From Lachnospiraceae bacterium (GTDB taxonomy: Bacteria; Bacillota; Clostridia; Lachnospirales; Lachnospiraceae): a DNA stretch of 29,726 nt. Location: positions 1 through 29,726 of the forward strand of contig JAFOIS010000157.1 of NCBI GenBank assembly GCA_017420605.1, written 5' to 3'. Below the pieces are notes generated by a model that saw only the letters and a program-made list of their open reading frames with translations, was not told the origin of the DNA and did no database searches. Shown here one piece after another: positions 8,687 through 15,956 of the stretch (positions within the stretch are counted from its first letter, which is position 1; each line of letters starts with the position of its first letter). The position numbers and the translations under genes were made by a program.

Positions 8687-9627
8687 GCGGAAACAGACTG
8701 CCGGTCCGGGAGCTTACGGGCATCCTGAAGGCCGGCGGCATTTTTCTGGAAGAACCGATGGCACGTCATACGAGCTTCCGGATCGGCGGTCCGGCGGCCG
8801 TTTTCGCCGAGCCGGCCGGAGAAGAGGAAGCGGCGGCGCTCCTTGCTTTCCTGTGCGGAGAGAAGATCCCGCATATCGTCGTCGGCAACGGGTCGAACCT
8901 TCTGGTCTCCGACGAAGGCTATGACGGCGTGGTCGTACATTTCGGGAAGAATATGGGTTTGCTCGCCGAAACGGACGACGGCTTCCGTGCCGGGGCGGGC
9001 TTCATGCTTTCCGCGCTTTCCCGCGCCGCGCAGGTCCGCGGCCTTGCGGGCCTTGCTTTTGCGTCCGGGATCCCGGGAAGCTTCGGCGGCGCCTGCATCA
9101 TGAACGCCGGCGCATACGGCGGTGAAATGAAAGACGTCCTGACGTGCGTTTCCGTGATCGGCAGTGACGGGAACGTCCGGGAACTTGCCGGGGAGGAAAT
9201 GGCGCTTTCCTACCGGAACAGCCGGATGAAGAAAGAAGGATATACCGTTCTTTCCGGTACCGTGCGCCTTACCGCCGGCGATGCGGAGGAGATCGCGAAG
9301 GAAATGGAAGAGCTTGCCGAAAAACGCAGGGAAAAGCAGCCTCTAAGCCTCCCGTCCGCCGGCAGTACGTTCAAACGGCCGGAAGGCTACTTCGCCGGGA
9401 AACTCATTTCGGACGCGGCTCTTAAGGGCGCGCGCATCGGAGGCGCGTCGGTCTCCACGCTGCATGCCGGTTTCATCGTGAACGACGGGGAGGCTTCGGC
9501 GGAGGACGTGCGCTCTCTCATTGCTATGGTGCAGGCACGCGTCTTCGAAATGTCCGGCGTTCTTCTGGAACCGGAAGTCGAATTTCTCGGGAACTTCCGT
9601 ACGCCGCTTATGGAGATCCGGAAATGA
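8683..9627 (+). CDS. murB: UDP-N-acetylmuramate dehydrogenase (UDP-N-acetylenolpyruvoylglucosamine reductase)
   Basis: MurB reduces UDP-GlcNAc-enolpyruvate to UDP-MurNAc with FAD and NADPH, a cytoplasmic peptidoglycan step. The product is 314 residues. FAD-domain marks are TSFRIGGPA, VVGNGSNLLVSDEG and FASGIPGSFGGACIMNAGAY. The catalytic region has YRNSR (Arg 181 end of motif), PSAGSTFKRP with the proton-donor serine near 228, and a late LEPEV glutamate. All are present. The ATG at 8683 is chosen because GGAGGG lies at 8671-8676 and it overlaps the preceding stop as ATGA; the same frame runs further upstream to 8584 but that part is inside the previous gene. It is translationally coupled to rapZ through another ATGA overlap. 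Confidence 0.97.
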   Translation: MSGNRLPVRELTGILKAGGIFLEEPMARHTSFRIGGPAAVFAEPAGEEEAAALLAFLCGEKIPHIVVGNGSNLLVSDEGYDGVVVHFGKNMGLLAETDDGFRAGAGFMLSALSRAAQVRGLAGLAFASGIPGSFGGACIMNAGAYGGEMKDVLTCVSVIGSDGNVRELAGEEMALSYRNSRMKKEGYTVLSGTVRLTAGDAEEIAKEMEELAEKRREKQPLSLPSAGSTFKRPEGYFAGKLISDAALKGARIGGASVSTLHAGFIVNDGEASAEDVRSLIAMVQARVFEMSGVLLEPEVEFLGNFRTPLMEIRK

Positions 9628-10493
9628 GGCTCCTCATCGTGACCGGCATGTCCGGCGCCGGCAAGAGTACCGTGCTGCATTCCCTGGAGGATGCGGGCTG
9701 GTTCTGCGCGGACAATCTTCCCGTCCCGCTGCTCGGCACCTTTCTGACCCTTCTTCGGGAAGGCGGCAGCCATGACCGGGTCGCCGTCGGGATCGACGTC
9801 CGCAGCGGGGAACTCCCGGAACACATCGGTACGGCGCTCACCGCCGCCCGCGCCGAGGGCATACGCTGCGAGGTGCTCTTCCTCGACGCTTCCGATGAAA
9901 GCCTTATCAAACGTTATAAAGAGACCCGCCGTACCCATCCGCTGGCCGGACAGGGACGGATCGAGGACGGCATCCGTCTGGAACGGGCGCGCATGGATAC
10001 GCTCCGTACGGAGGCGGATTACTGTATCGATACGAGCAATTTCCTTGTCCGTGACCTCGTGGCGGAGACTGACCGTCTGTTCACGGAAAATGCGGCGGAC
10101 GCCTTCTTTGTGACGGTGCTGTCCTTCGGGTTCAAATACGGTATCCCGCGTGACGCGGACCTCGTCTTCGACGTCCGTTTCCTGCCGAATCCCTACTATG
10201 TGGAAGGGCTGCGGAGCCTTACCGGCAGGGACGGAGAGATCGTATCGTTCCTGAACGGATATCCGGAGACCGGACAGTTTCTTGCAAAACTCCGGGATCT
10301 TATCCGTTTTCTGATCCCATACTACCGGAAAGAGGGAAAACGCCGTCTTGTGATCGCGATGGGCTGCACCGGCGGAAGGCACCGGTCCGTCATGTGCGCC
10401 GAGGCCCTTATGGAAAGCCTCAAGCATGATGCGTCGCTTCGGTGCCATATCGATCATCGGGATCTTATGCTCGATCCCTCCCTGAAACGGTAA
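9624..10493 (+). CDS. rapZ: RapZ/YvcJ-family nucleotide-binding protein (RNase adapter)
   Basis: The 289-residue product has the Walker A motif GMSGAGKST at residues 8-16, the following CADNLPVPLL, and the C-terminal DLVFDVRFLPNPYY and GCTGGRHRSV blocks that define the RapZ/YvcJ family. In Escherichia coli RapZ guides RNase E to a small RNA controlling glucosamine-6-phosphate synthase; in Firmicutes the role is less clear and nucleotide hydrolysis is known. Its position right after murB fits a link to amino-sugar and cell-wall metabolism. It overlaps murB by four bases and ends four bases before whiA. All key residues look intact. Confidence 0.96.
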   Translation: MRLLIVTGMSGAGKSTVLHSLEDAGWFCADNLPVPLLGTFLTLLREGGSHDRVAVGIDVRSGELPEHIGTALTAARAEGIRCEVLFLDASDESLIKRYKETRRTHPLAGQGRIEDGIRLERARMDTLRTEADYCIDTSNFLVRDLVAETDRLFTENAADAFFVTVLSFGFKYGIPRDADLVFDVRFLPNPYYVEGLRSLTGRDGEIVSFLNGYPETGQFLAKLRDLIRFLIPYYRKEGKRRLVIAMGCTGGRHRSVMCAEALMESLKHDASLRCHIDHRDLMLDPSLKR

Positions 10494-10497
10494 AGCA

Positions 10498-11439
10498 ATG
10501 GCAAAGACATACGCGGATACGGTAAAAGAGGAACTCCTCGGCGTGACGGGGAGCGGCGATCACTGCCGTCTTACGGAAGCGGGCGCGATCATCCGCATGA
10601 CCGGCGCAAAAGACGCGTCGGACCCCGGAAGCCTTATCGTTTCCGAGAACGGGGCGGCCGTAAGAAAAGTCTTTACTTTGTTAACGAAAGCATTTAATAT
10701 AAATGTGGTTCTTTCTGAGAGGCCGGGAACGAGACGCGGACGTCCCGTTACGTCTCTTTCGGTACCTGATCCGAAGGAATTCCGGAAAGTTACGCAGGCA
10801 GTCCGCCGGTATGAAAAGCCGGTCCGTGACTGCTGTATACGCGCATACCTGCGCGGAGCCTTTCTGGCGTGCGGAACCGTGAGCGACCCGGAAAAATCCT
10901 ACCGTCTCGAGTTTATCACGACGGACGGGAACGCGGAAACGCTCATGGAATACCTTGCCGCATCGGGCCTGGAAGCAAAGTGCGCCCGGCGGCGCGGAAA
11001 TATGATCGTATATCTGCAGGACGCGGCCGGTGTCGCCGATATGCTCGGCGTGCTCGGCGCGAAGCGGATGTATCTTGAACTGGAGAATACCCGGGTCATA
11101 CGGGAAGTGCGCGGCGGCATCAACCGCAAGCTGAACTGTGAAACGGCAAATATCCGGAAGACCGTAGGCGCAAGCATACGGCAGGCTGAGGAGATCCGGC
11201 TGATCGATGAAACGGTCGGCATCGGTTCGCTGCCGCCGTCGCTTGCGGAAATGGCAAATCTTCGTATGCAATATCCGGACGAGTCCCTGACAGAGCTGGG
11301 CCTTCGGGCGCATCCTCCGGTCGGGCGGTCCGGCGTTAACCACCGGCTCCGGCGTATCAGTGAGATCGCCGATGGTCTCAGGGGGCAGACAGCCCGGCAG
11401 TCCGGAGTTTCGGCGGAAGGGAAAGGGGTAATTGAATGA
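10498..11439 (+). CDS. whiA: WhiA-family DNA-binding regulator
   Basis: The 313-residue protein starts SYA-like with TYADTVKEELLGV and has the N-terminal homing-endonuclease-like fold, seen in RAYLRGAFLACGTVSDPEK and YRLEF. The C-terminal helix-turn-helix contains LTELGLRAHPPVGRSGVNHR, the hallmark of WhiA. Actinobacterial WhiA controls sporulation septation, and in Bacillus it affects division and chromosome segregation. It lies in the conserved rapZ-whiA-HPr order, although yvcK, which often sits between rapZ and whiA, is missing. A short AT-rich stretch at about 10672-10715 encodes a normal part of the protein (VFTLLTKAFNINVV). Confidence 0.96.
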   Translation: MAKTYADTVKEELLGVTGSGDHCRLTEAGAIIRMTGAKDASDPGSLIVSENGAAVRKVFTLLTKAFNINVVLSERPGTRRGRPVTSLSVPDPKEFRKVTQAVRRYEKPVRDCCIRAYLRGAFLACGTVSDPEKSYRLEFITTDGNAETLMEYLAASGLEAKCARRRGNMIVYLQDAAGVADMLGVLGAKRMYLELENTRVIREVRGGINRKLNCETANIRKTVGASIRQAEEIRLIDETVGIGSLPPSLAEMANLRMQYPDESLTELGLRAHPPVGRSGVNHRLRRISEIADGLRGQTARQSGVSAEGKGVIE

Positions 11440-11693
11440 TCAGAAAAGAAATGAACGCTAATCTGGCAGAGAAGAGCGTACAGCATCCGGTAGCCATGTT
11501 CGTGCAGGTCGCGAACCAGTTTGACTGCAGGATCTACGTCGAGACGGAAACTGCCCGGATCAACGCGAAGAGCATTCTCGGCATGATGACGCTGGGAATG
11601 GACGGCGAACGCAGGATCACGATCTCTGCGGACGGACCGGATGAAAAGGAAGCGATGGAGCGGCTTGAGGAGTTTCTTTCGACCGGAGCCTGA
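11436..11693 (+). CDS. HPr-like (Crh-type) protein lacking the phosphorylatable His15
   Basis: The 85-residue protein aligns end to end with HPr of the sugar phosphotransferase system. The usual GIHARPA segment reads KSVQHPVA, so the position of catalytic His15 is valine (residue 15) and the usual Arg17 is histidine. The Ser46 region is kept as NAKSILGMMTLG. Without His15 it should not carry phosphate for sugar uptake, but HPr kinase could still act on the serine. Bacillus Crh has the same logic (Gln at 15) and the same position after whiA. I therefore read it as a regulatory HPr paralogue, by inference. Start at 11436 has GGAAAGGGG upstream and overlaps the whiA stop. Confidence 0.85.
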   Translation: MIRKEMNANLAEKSVQHPVAMFVQVANQFDCRIYVETETARINAKSILGMMTLGMDGERRITISADGPDEKEAMERLEEFLSTGA

Positions 11694-11705
11694 GGAGAGA
11701 GGACT

Positions 11706-13616
11706 ATGTCCAAGTTTTTAAAGTTTATCGTTAATCTCTTCCTGATCGCCGCGATCCTCGTGGCGGCCGCGATCGTCGTGCCGCCGCTTTGCGGTATCGG
11801 AACGACGATCGTTGATTCACGTTCCATGGACACGAACCTGCCCATGGGCTCGGTCACGTATTCGAGGGAAGTCAGCTTTACGGACCTTGCCATCGACGAC
11901 CGGATCCTTGTGGAGAGCAGCGCGTCTTCCTACGCATATAATATAGTAGGAACGGATTCCGCGAACGGGATCTTCACGGTACAGGACGCCGCCGATCCCT
12001 CGAAGGAGCAGCAGACGGTCCAGATCCTGAATACGGTTTCGAAAGCGGTCATTACGGTCCCGTATATCGGCTACGTCGTCTATGCGATGCACAGCATCGA
12101 AGGGATCATTATCCTCGGTCTTGCCGTGCTGCTTATGATCATCCTCTTCATTCTCTCGGAGCTTTGGAGAAACGATCCGGATGAAGACGAAGACGAGGAA
12201 GACGAAGAAGACGAGGAGGAAGAGGAAGACCGCCGCAGGAGCCGGAAGAACCGGATCCGCCGTACGCCCGAAGAGGCGCCGGCGCCCATGATGGACACGC
12301 TCGATCTGGAAGACGCCGTCGATATCCGTCCGTACATGCCGGATAGCCTCGTGGAAGAAACACCGGAACCGGAACGGGATGCCCGTTTCACGGATCATAT
12401 CGAGACGCTGATCGATTCTGTGGGCGTGGGTGCTCCCCAGGCGGCACAGGCTGCGCAGACGGCTGAACTTGTCGCCGTTGACGCCGCGGATCCGGAAGCC
12501 ATGACCGCGGAAGAAGAAGCGGCCGAGAACGCGGAGGAAGGCGTACCGGAAGAAGACGCCGAAGAAGAGTACGCGCCGGAAGAGGAAACCGCGGAAGAGG
12601 CGGAAGAATACGCAGAGGAAGAAGCTGCGGAAGAAACGGAAGAATACGTGCCGGAAGAAGCCGCGCCGGAAGAAGCCGCGCCGGAAGAAGCCGCGGAAGA
12701 AGCGGAAGAATACGCGCCGGAAGAAGCCGCGGAAGAAGCGGAAGAATACGCGCCGGAAGAAGCCGCGGAAGAAGCGGAAGAGTACGTACCGGAAGAAGCC
12801 GCGGAAGAAGCGGAAGAATACGCGTCGGAAGAGGCCGCGGAGGAAGCGGAGGAATCCGTGCCGGAAGAGACCGCCGGAGAGGCGGAGAATACGGAAGACG
12901 GACAGGAAAGCTCGCCGGAAGAGGCGCTCGAAGAAGATCTGACGGATTTTGAACGCGCGCTCCGTTCGGAAGCAGAACGCGCGCTTGCCGGAGAAGAGAT
13001 CCCGGAAGAGACATCCGCCGCGACGGAAGAGGCGGAAGAGGCGGCAGAGGAAGTTTCCACAGAGGAAGCTGCCGCGGAGGATACGCCTGAAGAAGCGGAA
13101 GCGGCCGAAGAGGCGGAGGCGGCGCCGGCTGCCGGAGAAGACCGTTTTGTGACGGTCGTAGCGGCCGGGGAAGAAGCCACGACGCGTCTCGATATGGACG
13201 CGCTGCAGCGCGAACTCGAAGCGGCGCTCGGCGTCGGACTTACGGAAGCGGGAGCGGAAGGCAAGGCGGCGGACCAGGAGGAAGAACTCCTTGCCGGAGA
13301 CGAAGCGGCGGAAGAAACGCCGGAACAGTTCCGGGCGATCTGGGAAGACGAAACGGCACAGAAGACCGAAGCGAAGGAAGACGCGCCGGAGGCGGAAGAT
13401 ACCGCGGCCGGGCAGGCGCTTCCGGAGGAGGAAGACTTCTACCTGGAAGAGGTCCCGGAGGGAGAACACAGCGATCCGTCCAACGGTTTCTTCCCGGTGA
13501 AGCGGCCGACGCTGGAGGAGATCGTATCGCGCGCCGAAGCGCTCGGCGGCAGCGGTAAGATCCGCAAAGATCCGGTGACGGGCCTGTCGATCGTGGATTA
13601 CAGTGACATTCTTTGA
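11706..13616 (+). CDS. Signal-peptidase-like membrane protein with long acidic repeat tail
   Basis: This is a 636-residue protein with one membrane helix at about 5-29, an outside domain, and a second helix at about 133-151. SRSMDTNLPMGS (residues 38-49) resembles the Ser-Met motif of S26 signal peptidases, SipW-like type, and DDRIL and VPYIGYVVYAM match later blocks of that fold. The position where these enzymes have a general-base Lys or His (THR-type motif) reads AYN, so it may be inactive. The tail from about 155 is cytoplasmic and very rich in Glu and Ala, with an Asp/Glu block at 157-174 and 12-residue repeats. The end (KRPTLEEIVSRAEALGG) looks conserved. I do not recognise a named family. 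GGAGAGAGG precedes the start. Confidence 0.7.
   Translation: MSKFLKFIVNLFLIAAILVAAAIVVPPLCGIGTTIVDSRSMDTNLPMGSVTYSREVSFTDLAIDDRILVESSASSYAYNIVGTDSANGIFTVQDAADPSKEQQTVQILNTVSKAVITVPYIGYVVYAMHSIEGIIILGLAVLLMIILFILSELWRNDPDEDEDEEDEEDEEEEEDRRRSRKNRIRRTPEEAPAPMMDTLDLEDAVDIRPYMPDSLVEETPEPERDARFTDHIETLIDSVGVGAPQAAQAAQTAELVAVDAADPEAMTAEEEAAENAEEGVPEEDAEEEYAPEEETAEEAEEYAEEEAAEETEEYVPEEAAPEEAAPEEAAEEAEEYAPEEAAEEAEEYAPEEAAEEAEEYVPEEAAEEAEEYASEEAAEEAEESVPEETAGEAENTEDGQESSPEEALEEDLTDFERALRSEAERALAGEEIPEETSAATEEAEEAAEEVSTEEAAAEDTPEEAEAAEEAEAAPAAGEDRFVTVVAAGEEATTRLDMDALQRELEAALGVGLTEAGAEGKAADQEEELLAGDEAAEETPEQFRAIWEDETAQKTEAKEDAPEAEDTAAGQALPEEEDFYLEEVPEGEHSDPSNGFFPVKRPTLEEIVSRAEALGGSGKIRKDPVTGLSIVDYSDIL
12567..12887 (+). 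repeat. In-frame tandem repeat, 36-base unit coding Glu/Ala-rich 12-mers
   Basis: Five consecutive 36-base units run from 12708 to 12887, at 12708, 12744, 12780, 12816 and 12852. Each codes a version of EYAPEEAAEEAE. The first two are nearly identical at the DNA level and the last two have diverged (ASEEAAEE, SVPEETAGE). Upstream, from 12567, are looser copies and a triple 15-base piece coding PEEAA. Such arrays change length by slippage or recombination. The mirror-image open frames on the opposite strand here are by-products of the repeat. Confidence 0.85.
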
Positions 13617-13642
13617 TTGTACTGAAAAAAATACAATTTTTT
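13616..13642 (+). terminator. Weak AT-rich terminator candidate after the signal-peptidase-like gene
   Basis: ATTGTA at 13616-13621 pairs with TACAAT at 13632-13637 across a ten-base A-rich loop, and a T run follows to 13642. The stem is short and AT-only apart from one GC pair, so termination may be poor. Confidence 0.35.
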
Positions 13643-13643
13643 C

Positions 13644-13678
13644 CGGAAAAGACCCTTGCCTCGGCAGGGGTCTTTCCG
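13644..13678. repeat. 35-base palindrome overlapping the S10-operon promoter
   Basis: CGG plus AAAGACCCTTGC (13644-13659, one bulged A) pairs with GCAGGGGTCTTTCCG (13664-13678) around the loop CTCG, giving 15 pairs with one G-T. The palindrome ends on the base before the -10 box. No T run follows it on the + strand, so it is not a normal terminator. It could be an operator or an unusual terminator for genes upstream. Confidence 0.7.
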
Positions 13679-13684
13679 TATAAT
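13656..13684 (+). promoter_or_regulatory. Promoter of the S10 ribosomal operon
   Basis: TTGCCT at 13656-13661 and a perfect TATAAT at 13679-13684 are separated by 17 bases, the ideal sigma-A spacing. Transcription should begin near 13690-13692, leaving a leader of about 250 bases before rpsJ. The -35 box and the whole spacer lie inside a palindrome. Confidence 0.8.
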
Positions 13685-13689
13685 ACTGA

Positions 13690-13944
13690 ATGCTGTGGCA
13701 TGATAGCGATGAAGCGTGAGGTTGCCGCGGATCCGGACCACTGCCGATCCCACCCGACGGACGGGATGCAAGTACGGAGAAGCGGGTTTTCCGTGGAGCG
13801 AAAGTCATGTTGTAAGACTGACAACAGGTCACTGTACAGTTTAGCCGCCGGGCGGCGGCGATGTGTGTGGTCCGGAAGGACACACACGGAAGTGTGTACA
13901 GTCACCGCAATTCGCATGGCAAGCGAAGAGAGGAGACTTTTTTT
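13690..13944 (+). promoter_or_regulatory. Structured rpsJ (S10 operon) mRNA leader with three-way junction
   Basis: The 13617-13944 gap contains no gene; its last 255 bases read as a folded leader. Visible stems are GTGGCA/TGCCGC (13695, 13723), GGATC/GATCC (13729, 13746), GTTGT/ACAAC (near 13809-13825), and a long closing helix GGTCACTGTACA (13827-13838) with TGTACAGTCACC (13895-13906), one mismatch. This helix encloses GCCGCC/GGCGGC (13844-13859) and GTGTGTGGTCC with GGACACACAC (13863-13887) closed by a GGAA tetraloop. A last stem TTCGC/GCGAA (13911-13927) stands just before the AGGAG site. S10 leaders are bound by L4 in other bacteria; whether that applies here is inference. Confidence 0.7.
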
Positions 13945-14262
13945 ATGGCAGAACAGGTTATGAGAATCATCCTGAAGGCGTATGATCATCAGCTCGTCGA
14001 CGCGTCGGCAGCCAAGATCATCGACACCGTCAAGAAGAACGGCGCGCAGGTTTCCGGTCCGGTGCCGCTTCCGACGAAGAAGGAGGTCGTGACGATCCTC
14101 CGCGCGGTCCACAAGTACAAGGACTCCCGCGAACAGTTCGAACAGAGAACGCACAAGCGTCTGATCGACATCATCGCCCCGACCCAGAAGACGGTCAACG
14201 CGCTTTCACACCTTGAAATGCCCGCCGGCGTTTACGTCGACATCAAGATGAAAACAAAGTAA
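13945..14262 (+). CDS. rpsJ: 30S ribosomal protein S10
   Basis: S10 is 105 residues, the normal length, and sits in the 30S head; it also serves as NusE in transcription antitermination. Family marks are [13 protein letters not shown] near the start and [15 protein letters not shown] in the second half. The ATG at 13945 is preceded by AGGAG and a T-rich spacer. The same frame runs upstream to 13861 but that part overlaps the leader stems and has no ribosome site. It is the first gene of the S10 operon, and no fusA/tufA genes precede it here. Confidence 0.98.
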   Translation: MAEQVMRIILKAYDHQLVDASAAKIIDTVKKNGAQVSGPVPLPTKKEVVTILRAVHKYKDSREQFEQRTHKRLIDIIAPTQKTVNALSHLEMPAGVYVDIKMKTK

Positions 14263-14272
14263 CACTTAGAAT

Positions 14273-14310
14273 GATTACACGCGCAGCACGGGAAGTGCGG
14301 CGCGGTAATC
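14273..14310 (+). other. Long hairpin between rpsJ and rplC
   Basis: GATTAC, CGCGC and GCAC (14273-14289) pair in order with GTGC, GCGCG and GTAATC (14295-14310) around the loop GGGAA, with one bulged A and one A-G mismatch. No T run follows. It may be an RNA processing site or a mRNA stabiliser. The rplC ribosome site AAGGAGG lies just downstream. Confidence 0.65.
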
Positions 14311-14330
14311 CGCTGTAAGGAGGAAAAGGA

Positions 14331-14963
14331 ATGAAGAAAGCAATACTGGCGCGGAAGGTCGGTATGACCCAGATCTTCGATGAGAACGGCGCGCTCGTGC
14401 CGGTGACCGTGCTGAAGGCAGGTCCCTGCGTCGTAACACAGGTCAAGACAAAAGACAATGACGGCTATTCGGCGGTTCAGGTCGGTTTCGAAGAGATCCG
14501 CGAAAAGCTCGTGACGAAGCCGATGCAGGGCGTTTTCGCCAAGGCCGGCACGTCGAACAAGCGGTTCGTCCGCGAATTCCGGCTGGATGACGCGGAAAGC
14601 TATACGGTCGGACAGGAGATCAAAGCCGACGTCTTCGCGGCGGGCGACATGATCGACGTCACGGCGGTATCGAAGGGCAAAGGCTACCAGGGCGCGATCA
14701 AGCGTTACGGCCAGCACAGAGGCCCGATGGCACACGGCTCCAAGTTCCACAGACATCAGGGATCGAACGGTTCGTCCTCGGATCCGAGCCATGTCTTCAA
14801 GGGAAAAGGCATGCCCGGTCACATGGGCGCCGAGAAGATCACGGTCCAGAACCTTTCGGTCGTTCGTGTGGATGCGGAAGACGGTCTGATCCTCGTCAAG
14901 GGCGCGGTTCCCGGCCCGAAGAAGGGGCTCGTTACCGTGAAAAACGCTGTGAAGAAGGCGTAA
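14331..14963 (+). CDS. rplC: 50S ribosomal protein L3
   Basis: L3 is 210 residues, near the usual length, and reaches the peptidyl-transferase centre as an early assembly protein. It begins [20 protein letters not shown], the family signature, and the central loop [20 protein letters not shown] is intact. The ATG at 14331 has AAGGAGG nine bases before it. The 68-base gap from rpsJ carries a strong hairpin, unlike most junctions of the cluster. Confidence 0.98.
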   Translation: MKKAILARKVGMTQIFDENGALVPVTVLKAGPCVVTQVKTKDNDGYSAVQVGFEEIREKLVTKPMQGVFAKAGTSNKRFVREFRLDDAESYTVGQEIKADVFAAGDMIDVTAVSKGKGYQGAIKRYGQHRGPMAHGSKFHRHQGSNGSSSDPSHVFKGKGMPGHMGAEKITVQNLSVVRVDAEDGLILVKGAVPGPKKGLVTVKNAVKKA

Positions 14964-14982
14964 GAAAGGGAGGAATGAGCAG

Positions 14983-15603
14983 ATGGCAAACGTATCTGTT
15001 TATAATATGGAAGGTGCCGAAGTCGGAACGATGGAGCTTTCCGACGCGATCTTCGGTGTGGAAATCAAACCGCATCTTATTCACAGGGCTGTGATCCTTC
15101 ATCTGGCGAATATGCGCCAGGGTACGCAGAAGTCCAAGGGCCGCAGCGAAGTCTCCGGCGGCGGCCGCAAGCCGTGGCGCCAGAAGGGCACCGGCCATGC
15201 GCGCCAGGGCTCGATCCGCGCGGCACAGTGGAAGGGCGGCGGAATGATCTTCCCGGTCTCTCCGCGTGACTACAGCTTCAAGATGAACCGCCGTGAAAAG
15301 AGGAGCGCCCTCCTTTCGGCGCTCACCGCGAAGGTGCAGGACGGCACGATCATCGTGGTCGACTCCCTTGCGCTCGAGAACGGCAAGACGAAGGAAATGG
15401 CAAAGGTCCTTGCGAACCTTAAAGCCGGCAAGTCCCTCATCGTGACCGAAGGAACGGATATGAACGTGGTGCTTGCGGCCCGGAACATTCCGGAAGTCAA
15501 GACCATCAACGCGGACCTTCTGAACACCTATGACGTTATGAACTACAGGAACCTGATCGTGACTCAGGATGCGGTCAGAAAGATCGAGGAGGTATACGCG
15601 TAA
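14983..15603 (+). CDS. rplD: 50S ribosomal protein L4
   Basis: L4 is 206 residues and lines the exit tunnel through its extended loop, seen as [19 protein letters not shown] followed by [15 protein letters not shown]. In enteric bacteria L4 also represses its own S10 operon by binding the leader, so it is the first candidate ligand for the structured leader at 13690-13944; that link is inference. GGGAGG precedes the ATG. The stop overlaps the rplW start by one base (TAATG), implying coupled translation. Confidence 0.98.
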   Translation: MANVSVYNMEGAEVGTMELSDAIFGVEIKPHLIHRAVILHLANMRQGTQKSKGRSEVSGGGRKPWRQKGTGHARQGSIRAAQWKGGGMIFPVSPRDYSFKMNRREKRSALLSALTAKVQDGTIIVVDSLALENGKTKEMAKVLANLKAGKSLIVTEGTDMNVVLAARNIPEVKTINADLLNTYDVMNYRNLIVTQDAVRKIEEVYA

Positions 15604-15902
15604 TGGCAGCACTGGCATATTATGATGTGATCCTGCGCCCGGTCGTGACCGAGAAGAGCATGGCGATGATGGCTGAAAAGAAGTACACCTTCTACGTTCA
15701 TCCGGATGCCAACAAGGCGCAGATCAAGGAAGCGGTCGAGAAGATGTTCGAAGGCACCAAGGTGAGCCGTGTCAATACGCTCAACATCGCCGGCAAGAAG
15801 AAAATGAGAGGCCGCACCGTAGGATATACCGCAGCGAAGAAAAAGGCGATCGTATTCCTTACGGAAGACAGCAAGGACATCGAGCTCTTCCAGGGGCTTT
15901 GA
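15603..15902 (+). CDS. rplW: 50S ribosomal protein L23
   Basis: L23 is 99 residues and forms the docking site for trigger factor and SRP at the tunnel exit. Family marks are [14 protein letters not shown] and [19 protein letters not shown]. The start shares its A with the rplD stop, so it depends on re-initiation from rplD. GAGGAGG lies upstream inside rplD (near 15586-15592). Confidence 0.97.
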   Translation: MAALAYYDVILRPVVTEKSMAMMAEKKYTFYVHPDANKAQIKEAVEKMFEGTKVSRVNTLNIAGKKKMRGRTVGYTAAKKKAIVFLTEDSKDIELFQGL

Positions 15903-15923
15903 TGATCCGGCCGAATATACGCA

Positions 15924-15935
15924 ATGAAGCGTGAG
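15924..15935 (+). repeat. 12-base element shared with the S10 leader
   Basis: ATGAAGCGTGAG at 15924-15935, in the 54-base rplW-rplB gap, also occurs at 13709-13720 in the S10 leader. Including the preceding three bases (GCA here, GCG there), 14 of 15 positions agree. No gene runs through either copy in a supported frame. Confidence 0.6.
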
Positions 15936-15956
15936 AACAAATAAAGGAGTAGACAG

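Noticed and set aside
10672..10715. AT-rich patch in whiA that looks promoter-like
   Set aside because: Boxes are not at proper spacing and the segment codes a normal WhiA part.
12395..13264. 289-codon Ser/Ala-rich minus-strand frame
   Set aside because: Another mirror image of the same GAA/GCG repeats, without any non-repeat domain.
11817..13883. 688-codon minus-strand open frame rich in Arg and Phe
   Set aside because: It mirrors the Glu/Ala repeats of the signal-peptidase-like gene; low-complexity repeats give long open frames in other phases.
13690..13944. tRNA, T-box or known metabolite riboswitch in the leader
   Set aside because: No cloverleaf, no T-box sequence and no recognised riboswitch core; a ribosomal leader fits better.
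13613..13963. 116-codon + strand frame across the S10 promoter and leader
   Set aside because: It runs through the promoter, the palindrome and the hairpins, has no ribosome site and no protein-like pattern.
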